10,712 nt of DNA from an uncultured Lentisphaeria bacterium (GCA_913042885.1 CAJWLW010000156.1:1-10712); one strand, 5' to 3'; shown: positions 1 to 6,794, counted from the first letter of the stretch. Made by a program: numbers and translations. Notes: generated from the letters alone by a model not told the origin.

Positions 1-826
1 CGGGGCCGAGATTGTGCAGGAAACGTGACTGCGGCTGGCCGGGGTGCGCGAAGTTTCCAGCGAAAATATCGAAGTAGCCGTCGTTGTCGACATCGCCCCA
101 GCAGGCGCCGATCGAGTGGCCGTTGCCGCCGGTTGCACCAAAGTGGCCGGCCTGGTTTGTTGATCCGCCTTCGCCGTCGCTGACCCACAGGTAATTGGCA
201 GCCAGCCAGTAGTTGGACACGAAGAAATCGGCGTCGTTGTCTTCATCGAAGTCGCAGACGACGACGCCGCGGGCGTAGGCACCGCCCACTTCCGCCACCT
301 GCACCCATTTCTCCTCGTGATCGGGATCCTGCCGCCATAAGGTGTCCTTTGCGCCCGAACCGCCGCCGTAATAAATATCGAGCAGCCCGTCGTTGTTGAT
401 GTCGCCCAGGCCGCCCGCAACGCATTCGCCGCCAAACGGGCCGGGCGGTCCATTGCCGGCCTTGAAACCACCCATGCCGTCACCAAGGTCAATGCGACCA
501 TTCGCACCGACCTTGTCGAGGTGACCGTCATTGTTCATGTCGCCCCATATCAGCCAGCCGCTGCCCCCTCCTGATTGCTTGTACTCCTTTCCATCGACAT
601 TCTCAAAGAACCCTCCGCCCGTCTGCAAATCAACATGTCCATCGTCGTTAAAATCACCGAAAGACGCCGCGTTGTCGCCGATATTTTCCAGGCCGGTGAA
701 CGCCTTTGTCTTGTCCTCAAACGCACCGGCCTGGGCGAACCCCGGCAGCAACAAGAACAGTGCGGCGACGACAAATGTGAGTGAGGCAATCAAGCGAATT
801 CCGGCATATGCGTTTGCTGTTTTCAT
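1..826 (-). CDS. Secreted FG-GAP/VCBS repeat protein (3' end outside window)
   Basis: An uninterrupted minus-strand frame of 275 codons starts at the ATG at 826-824 and runs off the left edge. An AAGGA ribosome-binding site lies 5 nt before the ATG. Residues 1-33 form a signal peptide: a basic start, a hydrophobic stretch around 12-30, and a likely cut after AQA (33). The rest carries five acidic calcium-binding loops of the DxNxDGxxD type: DFNDDGHVD (58-66), DMNNDGHLD (96-104), DINNDGLLD (142-150), DFDEDNDAD (192-200) and DVDNDGYFD (245-253). They sit between aromatic/glycine-rich strands, as in FG-GAP/VCBS blades of integrin-like beta-propellers. Proteins of this kind, often ending in an ASPIC/UnbV domain (CRTAC1-like), are usually exported; the C-terminus that would settle the subfamily is missing. 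The role is unknown; adhesion or extracellular binding is inference. Confidence 0.88.
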   Translation of the reverse strand, partial: MKTANAYAGIRLIASLTFVVAALFLLLPGFAQAGAFEDKTKAFTGLENIGDNAASFGDFNDDGHVDLQTGGGFFENVDGKEYKQSGGGSGWLIWGDMNNDGHLDKVGANGRIDLGDGMGGFKAGNGPPGPFGGECVAGGLGDINNDGLLDIYYGGGSGAKDTLWRQDPDHEEKWVQVAEVGGAYARGVVVCDFDEDNDADFFVSNYWLAANYLWVSDGEGGSTNQAGHFGATGGNGHSIGACWGDVDNDGYFDIFAGNFAHPGQPQSRFLHNLGP

Positions 827-1268
827 CTGGATCCTTTTCTGCTTAGTTGAATAAGTTCGGCGCAGTGGTAAAAACTGTTTTCTCCTGCTTGATGAGAATT
901 GGTTCGTGTCATCGACGAATCAACACATCGGCAGTATCGAGGTCAAAGGCGTAAATCCGACCATCGTCCTTGATCGCGTTGTTTTTAGTTCCCGGCCAAT
1001 TTTGAATTCGCGCTGCCGAACGGCACGGAAACGACACGAGCGACAGGACAACTTGACGAGAAGGTCTTGGGAAGCTGAAGTATTGCCACTATGCTGTACC
1101 CGCTTGCAATTAATCTGGTCAATCTACCGTTTCCAGCGCCAATTCAAAATCGGCCGTGAAGTGAAAAGGTGAAAGGAGGTTCCCCACCCCATCCTTTTAC
1201 TTTTCAACCCCTTCCACTTTTGAACTTCATCGCAGCGGCATCGTCTCGCGATCGATCAGGAAACCGTC
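827..1268. other. Intergenic region between two minus-strand genes
   Basis: This 442-base stretch has no convincing gene. It should hold the promoter of the FG-GAP gene and the 3' end of the polyketide operon transcript. I see no good -35/-10 pair. A long plus-strand frame (906-1172) has no ribosome-binding site or recognisable protein. On the minus strand a frame at 1037-909 ends in a protein-like tail (DDGRIYAFDLDT), which may be a gene remnant. An inverted repeat lies at 1165-1204. Confidence 0.5.
1165..1204. repeat. Imperfect inverted repeat downstream of the polyketide operon
   Basis: AAAGGTGAAAGGA (1165-1177) can pair with TCCTTTTACTTTT (1192-1204) over 13 positions, two of them G-U on the plus strand, around a 14-nt loop. 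It lies 65-104 nt past the stop of the minus-strand operon. On that strand the two G-U pairs become A-C mismatches and no clear U-tract follows, so a terminator role is uncertain. Confidence 0.3.
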
Positions 1269-2393
1269 CTACGTGAAACCGTCCATCGTATAGTGCCGCA
1301 CGAAGCGATGGCGCAACGGCGTGTCGAGCATGAGATGCATCAGGGCGCGGTGCAATTGCGGACATCGCAAAGGCCGACCGTGGAACATGTTCGCCTCGGC
1401 CCGTCGCCGGGCCCGCTGCCAGTTGCTGCGGACTTGCCGCTCCCACGCGGACAATGCAGGAGCCGCCGGATCGGTACTATTGAGAATCTGCGTCAGCAGC
1501 GGTATCAGCGCGGCGGCGCCAAGCCAGCCCAGATTCATGCCTTGCCCACCGATCGGGCTGACGACGTGAGCAGCGTCACCGAGCAGAATCGCCCGCCCCT
1601 TACGCAAGCGCTCCGCAATCCCCTGTTCCGCCGCGAAAGCGCTGGTCATCGTGCAGCTCGCCGCATCCAGACCATGACCCGTGCGTTGCCCGACGATCGC
1701 AGCAATCTCGTCCGCAGTACAGGCATTTTGCGGACTCCGCAGACGCACCACCCAGCGCCGCGTGTTCTGCGGCAGGGGCAGAGACTCGACGAGGCTTTGC
1801 CGCCCGAGAAAAATCGCCGCGGCGGCACCGAAATCCGTTGCATCGGGGAAGTCGCCCATGATATACCCGTGGGCATACGCCTGTACCGGCATCCCGACGC
1901 GCAGGGCTTGGCGCAAGGCGCTGTGACGGCCATCGCACACCAGTACCCAACGCACCTGCAATTCGGCGCCATCACCACGGAGAACAATGTCGTCGGCGGT
2001 CGACTCCAGCGAATCGACGCGAACGCCGTACGAGATCCGACCGGCATCTTGCAGCGGCTCGGCCAGCAAACGCTCGGTCTGCTGCTGTGGCACCATCAGT
2101 ACGCCGTCGTGCTGCGGGTCACAACCGTCGAACCGCAGGCGGGTCAGCGGCCGGCGATCGACAAAGACAGAGGCCTCGCGTACGACCGTGCCGGCCTCGA
2201 GAAAAGCGCCGATCAATCCGAGCTGTTCCAGACAACGCAGCGCCGGCGGATGAATGCCGATAGCGCGCGAACCGGCGCTGCCGCCGGCGCGGGCTTCGAG
2301 TACGACCACATCCACACCTTGCTGCAGCAACGACAACCCGGCGAACAACCCGACCGGGCCACCACCGACGACGACCACGTCGGCCTGTTTCAT
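1269..2393 (-). CDS. FAD-dependent monooxygenase (UbiH/PheA-type, FAD_binding_3)
   Basis: A 374-residue flavoprotein that would hydroxylate an aromatic or phenolic substrate using FAD, NAD(P)H and O2. Visible motifs: the N-terminal dinucleotide fold VVVVGGGPVGL with GxGxxG at residues 10-15 and the ribose-binding Glu33 (VVLEA); the DG motif VCDGRHSALR (152-161); and the FAD pyrophosphate/ribityl motif LLGDAAHVVSPIGGQGMNLG (270-289). Length fits the small group A hydroxylases without the extra C-terminal domain. A start 60 nt further upstream is possible. The ATG at 2393 is preferred because the Rossmann strand begins at once and because it overlaps the methyltransferase stop as ATGA, which suggests translational coupling. 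In context it would be the last tailoring enzyme of the type III polyketide operon, hydroxylating the ring, as SrsC does in S. griseus. The substrate is inferred, not seen. Confidence 0.9.
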   Translation of the reverse strand: MKQADVVVVGGGPVGLFAGLSLLQQGVDVVVLEARAGGSAGSRAIGIHPPALRCLEQLGLIGAFLEAGTVVREASVFVDRRPLTRLRFDGCDPQHDGVLMVPQQQTERLLAEPLQDAGRISYGVRVDSLESTADDIVLRGDGAELQVRWVLVCDGRHSALRQALRVGMPVQAYAHGYIMGDFPDATDFGAAAAIFLGRQSLVESLPLPQNTRRWVVRLRSPQNACTADEIAAIVGQRTGHGLDAASCTMTSAFAAEQGIAERLRKGRAILLGDAAHVVSPIGGQGMNLGWLGAAALIPLLTQILNSTDPAAPALSAWERQVRSNWQRARRRAEANMFHGRPLRCPQLHRALMHLMLDTPLRHRFVRHYTMDGFT

Positions 2394-3124
2394 GATTCGA
2401 CACCGTCGTAAGTCGCCACCAGTCGACATGGCCGCTGGCGAGTCACCATCCATCCATCCGGTAACGCCGCGGCCAGCTCGTCCCGGGTATAAGAACGACG
2501 GATCGATCGTAACCCGTCGGCTGCCGTAAAGGCGCGCGGGAAAAGAAGCGGCGCGCCAATGGCAAACAGCGCGTAACCAACATCCGAGCGCTCGATGTCG
2601 TTCCAGATCACCCGACGCCTTCCTATCTGTGCGGCATCGCGGCAGAGGGATTGCAGGTCTGCAGCATCGAGATGATGCAGCAGGTGATTGCAGACAACGA
2701 AATCAAAACGGTCACCACGTGCCGCGATCGTGCGGAGTTCGCAGTTTTCCAAAGTCAGACACGCATCGGCAGGGGCGGCCGCGGTGGCGAAATCGATGGC
2801 CCGCCGATCGGGGTCGATCGCGTGGACACACAGATCGAAGTCGTCGCGTCGCGCCAGCGCCAGCAGATGCCGGGCGATGTCGGCACCGCCGCAGCCGACA
2901 TCGAGCAGCGACCACTGACGTTGGCGATCCATGCGAGGATACAGCAGCCGGCGATACACCCGATCCCATCCGGACAACAACGGATTGAGCCGGGCGAACT
3001 GAGCGTAGGTGCGAGTCAGCCGCGCGGGATCGCAATCGGGCGCGTCCATGAATTCCCGCAGCGTCGTGTTTCGAGATTTCAGAACTAACGGCACAGGCAA
3101 GCTCTCAATGGTCGCCATCGACAT
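2390..3124 (-). CDS. Class I SAM-dependent methyltransferase
   Basis: A 244-residue methyltransferase. The SAM-binding motif I is LLDVGCGGAD (73-82). An acidic residue at the end of strand 2 follows in HAIDPD (101-106), then the FDFVVCNHLLHHL strand and helix (140-152) typical of methyltransferase 11/25 folds. The C-terminus ends in mixed strands. The start is ambiguous: ATG at 3124 or 3118 are both plausible and neither has a clear ribosome-binding site. Either overlaps the end of the polyketide synthase gene (stop at 3105), so coupled translation is likely; the 3' end overlaps the monooxygenase start by 4 nt. A longer open frame upstream to 3223 has low-complexity sequence antisense-like to the synthase and is not used. 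Role by context: C- or O-methylation of the polyketide product. The fold is certain; the substrate is inferred. Confidence 0.88.
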   Translation of the reverse strand: MSMATIESLPVPLVLKSRNTTLREFMDAPDCDPARLTRTYAQFARLNPLLSGWDRVYRRLLYPRMDRQRQWSLLDVGCGGADIARHLLALARRDDFDLCVHAIDPDRRAIDFATAAAPADACLTLENCELRTIAARGDRFDFVVCNHLLHHLDAADLQSLCRDAAQIGRRRVIWNDIERSDVGYALFAIGAPLLFPRAFTAADGLRSIRRSYTRDELAAALPDGWMVTRQRPCRLVATYDGVES

Positions 3125-4205
3125 GAAACAGAGCGGACTCGGTGGTGAGTCCGGGACCGAAGGACATGGCAACAACCGGTTCGCCGGCAACCGGTGCGGC
3201 CGCCAGCAACTGGTCGAGTACAAACAGCACGGTGGGACTGCTCATATTCCCGTAGCGCGCCAGGACCGCACGTGATTCCGTCAGCGCCTCGGCGGGCAGC
3301 GCCAGGGCGCGTTCGATCCGATCGAGGATCGCCTTGCCGCCGGGGTGAATCGCCCAGAACGGGATGTCGGCGACAGTCAGGCCGGCCGGTCCAAGCAGGG
3401 CGTCAACGGCGGGGCCAGCGACTGAACCCACCAGACCCGGAACTTCCCGGGACAACCGCATGCGGAAACCATGGTTGCCGATCGTCCATTGCATGGCGTC
3501 GCGGCCGACGTCGTCGACACGGCTGGCGAAATGCCCAATGCGCAGAGTCGGTTCACGCACGGGCCGGCCAGTGACGATGACAGCGGCGGCACCGTCCGCG
3601 AACAGCGAGTTGGCGAGCAGCGCGTCGGTCGACAGGTCGGCCTGGAAGTGGATCGTGCAAATCTCGACACAAGCCACGAGCACAACGGCACTCGGGTCGG
3701 CGCTGCAGATCGAGTGCGCCAGACGCAGCGCCGGGAAAGCGGCAGAGCAGCCCATGAAGCCGAGGTGGTAGCGCTCGACATCGGCGGCCAGGCGGCAGCA
3801 ACGCACGAGCTCCGTCGCCGGTTCGGGCGCGTGAAAGCCCGTGCATGAAGCGGTGACGACATGAGTCACGGCGGCAGGTCCATCGACGATAGCGAGCGCT
3901 TCATGGGCGGCATCGACGGCCAATTTCATTGCAGCATCGACGTACAGCGCGTTGCGGTCGCCGGTCAGCGGTGGCGGCGGCACCGAGCCGGCAGCACCGA
4001 ACAGAAACGCCTCGGACGTAATGAAATCGGGCAGGACCGTATGTCGCGTATCGATGCCGGAACGCCGATACAGCTCACGGATGCGCCGCGTGTCTCTGTC
4101 GCCGGGCGCCAGGCAGGCAATCATGCGCTCGGCGATTTTCGCCTGCGGCACCGGTAGCCCCGGAACACGGGTGGCGATGCCGGCAATTCGAATCGGTGTT
4201 GACAT
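3105..4205 (-). CDS. Type III polyketide synthase (chalcone synthase-like)
   Basis: A 366-residue ketosynthase of the chalcone/stilbene synthase superfamily, which condenses malonyl-CoA extenders onto an acyl-CoA starter without an acyl carrier protein. The full catalytic triad is visible: Cys153 in HLGFMGCSAAFPAL, His287 in FWAIHPGGK, and Asn320 in RYGNMSSPTVLF. The C-terminal loop FGPGLTTE (349-356) matches the GFGPG loop of the family. Length is normal for bacterial members. It is first in a three-gene operon with a methyltransferase and an FAD monooxygenase, the same set and order as srsA-srsB-srsC, which makes methylated alkylresorcinol-derived quinones in Streptomyces griseus. The likely product is therefore a phenolic lipid or pyrone, but the starter acyl group and ring type cannot be read from sequence. 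The start ATG at 4205 has no strong ribosome-binding site. Confidence 0.93.
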   Translation of the reverse strand: MSTPIRIAGIATRVPGLPVPQAKIAERMIACLAPGDRDTRRIRELYRRSGIDTRHTVLPDFITSEAFLFGAAGSVPPPPLTGDRNALYVDAAMKLAVDAAHEALAIVDGPAAVTHVVTASCTGFHAPEPATELVRCCRLAADVERYHLGFMGCSAAFPALRLAHSICSADPSAVVLVACVEICTIHFQADLSTDALLANSLFADGAAAVIVTGRPVREPTLRIGHFASRVDDVGRDAMQWTIGNHGFRMRLSREVPGLVGSVAGPAVDALLGPAGLTVADIPFWAIHPGGKAILDRIERALALPAEALTESRAVLARYGNMSSPTVLFVLDQLLAAAPVAGEPVVAMSFGPGLTTESALFHVDGDH

Positions 4206-4253
4206 GAGGCGTACGACGGATCTCCGCGTCCGTCATTGGGGCTGTAAAACTGC

Positions 4254-4265
4254 ACGATGCATCGT
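4254..4265. promoter_or_regulatory. Perfect 12-bp palindrome upstream of the polyketide operon
   Basis: ACGATGCATCGT is a perfect palindrome centred about 55 nt before the synthase start codon, in the divergent region between the polyketide operon and the LEPR-XLL gene. On the minus strand it overlaps a -10-like TACGAT (4267-4262), though the matching -35 is poor. The position suits an operator for a dimeric regulator, but no regulator gene is nearby and only one copy was found. Confidence 0.3.
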
Positions 4266-4399
4266 ACCTGGCCAGTTCGGCGCTTACCCTACTCTGTGAT
4301 CCCAATCCAGAACAGTTCTCCCGCGGAAACAGCCGGTACAAAATGTGAGTTGATTAACCCGCCAAATACCGCCCTGCAGGGTTGTAATACCGCTCTTTG

Positions 4400-4428
4400 T
4401 TGACAGGCTATTCGCGGTGGGTTATCCT
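4400..4428 (+). promoter_or_regulatory. Sigma-70-type promoter for the LEPR-XLL gene
   Basis: A consensus -35 box TTGACA (4400-4405) is followed after 17 bp by TATCCT (4423-4428), a 4/6 match to the -10 consensus. Transcription would start near 4435, giving a leader of about 60 nt before the GTG at 4497. Confidence 0.6.
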
Positions 4429-4496
4429 ACCTCATTATCTCCGTTCAATCGGCAACACTTTCAACCCGACGTTTTTCCTGACTAGGAAGCCCGCCT

Positions 4497-4991
4497 GTGC
4501 CCGGTACCGGAATATTTGGTCTGGAGCCGCTCGAGAAGCGGCTGCTGCTCTCCGCCACCCTCGGCGCCGATCTAGCTGATGCGTGGACCGCAGAGCCCAC
4601 GCCGATCGCTGCAATCCTCGAAGAGACGGTGCCCGAAGGCCCGCAGGCCGCCCTGCCCGATCACCAACCCGCGATCGACCTGTTCGACAACCTGCCCACC
4701 CTCTTCGAAGCCGGACCGCAACCGGCAACGCCGACCGTTCAGCTGACGCCGGGCGACTCGCTCTTCGCGCAGCAGTGGCATCTGGACAGCTTCCAGAATA
4801 TCGAGGTATTCGCATTCGGCGGCGCCAGTGACAGGCTCGCAGGGCCGAACGGTGTCAATGATTGGCAGATTACCGGAATCAACGAAGGGACATTGAACGG
4901 CAGCTTCACCTTCTCCGGCGTCGAGAATTTGACCGGCGGCACCGCCACGGGCACCGGCGGTATCGCCAATATCGAAACGGTGGTGCCATAA
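4497..4991 (+). CDS. Short LEPR-XLL domain protein, probably a shrunken surface protein
   Basis: A 164-residue protein with a GTG start at 4497, chosen because AGGAAG lies 7 nt upstream and a consensus promoter sits at 4400-4428. Residues 8-20 (GLEPLEKRLLLSA) match the LEPR-XLL motif found at the extreme N-terminus of very large secreted proteins, notably in Planctomycetota. The middle (about 25-95) is acidic and proline-rich with no fold I recognise. The C-terminal part, DWQITGINEGTLNGSFTFSG then VENLTGG (about 122-148), is one copy of a repeat that in giant cadherin- or hemagglutinin-like proteins occurs in series. Here there is one copy only, followed by GGIANIETVVP and a stop. Such proteins are normally hundreds to thousands of residues long, so this looks like an internally deleted or miniaturised relative. 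It has good translation signals and an intact frame, so it may still be expressed. Function unknown. Confidence 0.8.
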   Translation: MPGTGIFGLEPLEKRLLLSATLGADLADAWTAEPTPIAAILEETVPEGPQAALPDHQPAIDLFDNLPTLFEAGPQPATPTVQLTPGDSLFAQQWHLDSFQNIEVFAFGGASDRLAGPNGVNDWQITGINEGTLNGSFTFSGVENLTGGTATGTGGIANIETVVP

Positions 4992-5014
4992 GCATCGGCG
5001 GCGGCGTTGCGGAA

Positions 5015-5043
5015 TTCGCAGACTGCGGCTGATGGTGTAGACT
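5015..5043 (+). promoter_or_regulatory. Candidate promoter for the leader-cimA transcript
   Basis: TTCGCA (5015-5020) and TAGACT (5038-5043) are each 4/6 matches to -35 and -10 boxes with a 17-bp spacer. Transcription would start near 5050, about 25 nt before the leader peptide ATG. It is the best candidate in the short gap, but only a moderate match. Confidence 0.35.
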
Positions 5044-5073
5044 AATCGGCAGACACACAACCGCGGGTCAAAC

Positions 5074-5169
5074 ATGCATCAACCCCGACAGATCATAACT
5101 ATCACTATTATATGCGGACTGTCCGCGCCGATCGCAGGCAGTCCGCGCCCTATGCCGATCCGGGATTGA
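5074..5169 (+). CDS. Isoleucine/threonine-rich leader peptide (attenuation control of cimA)
   Basis: A 31-codon ORF begins MHQPRQ and then reads IITITII: codons 7-13 (5092-5112) are ATC ATA ACT ATC ACT ATT ATA, five Ile and two Thr in a row. It ends with TGA at 5167-5169. Two of the Ile codons are ATA, rarely used in the neighbouring genes, where ATC dominates. The ORF sits between a candidate promoter and an intrinsic terminator at 5194-5231, and the next gene is an isoleucine-pathway enzyme. This is the layout of the thr, ilv and leu leader peptides of proteobacteria, where the ribosome stalls at codons of the end-product amino acid and so prevents terminator formation. The ribosome-binding site is weak (GCGGGT, 8 nt upstream region). 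No homologue known to me; function inferred from codon content and position. Confidence 0.75.
   Translation: MHQPRQIITITIICGLSAPIAGSPRPMPIRD
5114..5146 (+). promoter_or_regulatory. Leader hairpin directly after the Ile codon run
   Basis: GCGGACTG (5114-5121) pairs perfectly with CAGTCCGC (5139-5146) around a 17-nt loop. The first arm begins 2 nt after the last Ile codon, so a ribosome stalled in the run would cover it. The same arm can pair alternatively with GACAGTC (5176-5182) through GACTGTC (5117-5123). This fits the 1:2 pause/protector hairpin of an attenuator. The antiterminator pairing is less clear: the best I find is TCCGGG (5159-5164) with CCCGGA (5208-5213) in the terminator loop. 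Confidence 0.5.
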
Positions 5170-5193
5170 ACAGTCGACAGTCGAATCAGCAGC

Positions 5194-5231
5194 AGCCATG
5201 AACTTTCCCCGGACGAGTTCATGGCTTTTTT
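5194..5231 (+). terminator. Intrinsic terminator in the cimA leader (attenuator)
   Basis: AGCCATGAACT (5194-5204) and AGTTCATGGCT (5216-5226) form a perfect 11-bp stem with an 11-nt loop, followed by TTTTTT (5226-5231). It ends 21 nt before the cimA ATG, with only the ribosome-binding site between. No promoter fits in that gap, so transcripts reaching cimA must pass this terminator. That argues for conditional read-through rather than a simple end for the upstream gene. Confidence 0.85.
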
Positions 5232-5252
5232 CTTGCATCGAGGACACATATC

Positions 5253-6794
5253 ATGGCACAGTCGAAACGATATATCGAGATCATGGACACCACGCTCCGT
5301 GACGGCGAGCAGACCCCGGAACTGGCGTACACCCCGGCCGAGAAGCTCCAGATCGCCCGGATGCTGCTTGGCGAGGTCGGCGTCGACCGCATCGAGATCG
5401 CTTCGGCGCGCGTCTCCAAAGGCGAGGCCGAAAGCGCCCGGCGCATCATCGAGTGGGCTGCCGCCAAGGGTAAGGACGACCGGGTGGAAATCCTCGGATT
5501 CTGCGACGGCGGCATCTCATCGAGCTGGATCCGAAAAGTGTGCGGTCGGACGATCAACCTGCTGACGAAAGGCTCGGAGCTGCATTGCCGGAAGCAGTTG
5601 CGCAAAACACCCGACGAACATTTCAAGGACGTCGTCAAGAATATCCGATCGGCGAAAAAGAAGGGATTGACTGTCAACGTCTATCTTGAAGACTGGTCGA
5701 ATGGCGTCCGCGACGGCTTCCAGTATGTCCACGCTTTCTGCAATGTCCTTGTGGACCAGGGCGTCGCGCGCATCATGCTGCCGGATACGCTGGGCGTGCT
5801 GACGCCGAGCGAAGTGCGCCGCTACCTCGACTGGATGATTTCGGCGTACCCGAATGTACGTTTCGACTTCCACAGTCACAACGACTACGGCCTCGGCACG
5901 GCCAACGCACTGGTGGCCGTGGAATGTGGCATCAACGGTGTACATACCACGGTCAACGGCCTTGGTGAGCGCGCCGGCAACGCATCTTTGTGCGAAGTGG
6001 TCGTCGGCATTCACGACAAAACCGACTGCCGCACGCGGGTTAAGGAGAAAAAGGTCAACGCCATTGCTCATGTGGTCCAAGCATTCTCCGGAAAACGCCT
6101 GTCAGGCAACGCCCCGATCGTCGGCAACGATGTTTTCACGCAGACCTGCGGCGTCCATGCGGACGGCGACAAGAAAGGTAATCTGTACGCCAACGCGCTG
6201 TTGCCCGAGCGCTTCAATCGTGACCGCATGTATGCCTTAGGCAAGCTCAGCGGCAAGGCCTCGATCGATCAGAACCTCGCCAACCTCGGCCTCGAACTGA
6301 CTACGGACGAGCGCAACCGCGTCCTGCAGGAAGTCATCGCACTCGGCGACAAGAAGAAGAAGGTGACCGCACAAGACCTGCCATTTATCATAGCCAGAGT
6401 GCTGAAGACCGATCTGGAAAAAACCGTGTGGATCGAGAACTACCGGATCATCAGCGAATCGAACAGTCTGCCGACAGCTGAGATCACGTTGTCTTGCGAC
6501 GGTGAGGAACTGACGGCAACGGGTAGGGGCGACGGCGGCTACGATGCATTTATGAAGGCGACGCGCAAAGCACTCAAGCGTCGCGGCATCAAAACGCCGG
6601 CACTTCTCGACTACTCGGTGCACATTCCGCCCGGCGGCATGAGCGACGCGCTGGTGGAAACCACGATCAAGTGGGAGAACAACGGACGCATCCCGCTGGT
6701 CACCATCGGGGTCAACAGCGACCAGATTGTCGCGGCTATTGAAGCGACGGAGAAAATGCTGAATATCGTGGTGCCGCCGCAATTGCAGAAATAG
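5253..6794 (+). CDS. cimA: (R)-citramalate synthase, LeuA/HMGL-like family
   Basis: A 513-residue enzyme that would condense pyruvate and acetyl-CoA to (R)-citramalate, the threonine-independent entry to isoleucine. The N-terminal TIM-barrel shows EIMDTTLRDGEQT (9-21) with catalytic Arg16-Asp17, the metal-binding HxH in FHSHNDYGLG (His207, His209), and NGLGERAGNAS with the conserved Glu/Gly of the family. GNDVFTQTCGVHADG carries another conserved His. The C-terminal third (about 370-510) is the LeuA-type allosteric domain, where end product binds; IPPGGMSDALVET is typical. It closely resembles the roughly 500-residue group common in Bacteroidota that is often labelled only as an isopropylmalate synthase regulatory-domain protein. 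Choice of citramalate over isopropylmalate synthase rests on this resemblance and on the Ile-rich leader upstream. GAGGA lies 8 nt before the ATG. The gene stands alone, with no other ilv or leu gene in the window. Confidence 0.82.
   Translation: MAQSKRYIEIMDTTLRDGEQTPELAYTPAEKLQIARMLLGEVGVDRIEIASARVSKGEAESARRIIEWAAAKGKDDRVEILGFCDGGISSSWIRKVCGRTINLLTKGSELHCRKQLRKTPDEHFKDVVKNIRSAKKKGLTVNVYLEDWSNGVRDGFQYVHAFCNVLVDQGVARIMLPDTLGVLTPSEVRRYLDWMISAYPNVRFDFHSHNDYGLGTANALVAVECGINGVHTTVNGLGERAGNASLCEVVVGIHDKTDCRTRVKEKKVNAIAHVVQAFSGKRLSGNAPIVGNDVFTQTCGVHADGDKKGNLYANALLPERFNRDRMYALGKLSGKASIDQNLANLGLELTTDERNRVLQEVIALGDKKKKVTAQDLPFIIARVLKTDLEKTVWIENYRIISESNSLPTAEITLSCDGEELTATGRGDGGYDAFMKATRKALKRRGIKTPALLDYSVHIPPGGMSDALVETTIKWENNGRIPLVTIGVNSDQIVAAIEATEKMLNIVVPPQLQK

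Noticed and set aside
906..1172. An 88-codon plus-strand frame in the long intergenic gap
   Set aside because: No ribosome-binding site, no domain, and it lies between two minus-strand genes; composition does not look coding.
1172..1180. Near-perfect Shine-Dalgarno sequence AAAGGAGGT
   Set aside because: No start codon lies within reach downstream; it is part of the inverted repeat at 1165-1204.
1293..2411. A 372-codon open frame on the plus strand
   Set aside because: It is the complement of the FAD monooxygenase, has no ribosome-binding site and a composition typical of antisense frames in GC-rich DNA.
2651..3088. Plus-strand open frame opposite the methyltransferase
   Set aside because: Antisense to a gene with clear SAM-binding motifs; no recognisable protein.
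4397..4579. A 60-codon frame over the LEPR-XLL promoter
   Set aside because: It starts inside the -35 box of a consensus promoter and runs out of frame through the LEPR-XLL gene.
5121..5149. Direct repeat GTCCGCGCC (5121-5129 and 5141-5149) as a protein-binding site
   Set aside because: Better explained as part of the leader RNA hairpin and coding sequence; two 9-bp copies in GC-rich DNA are weak evidence.
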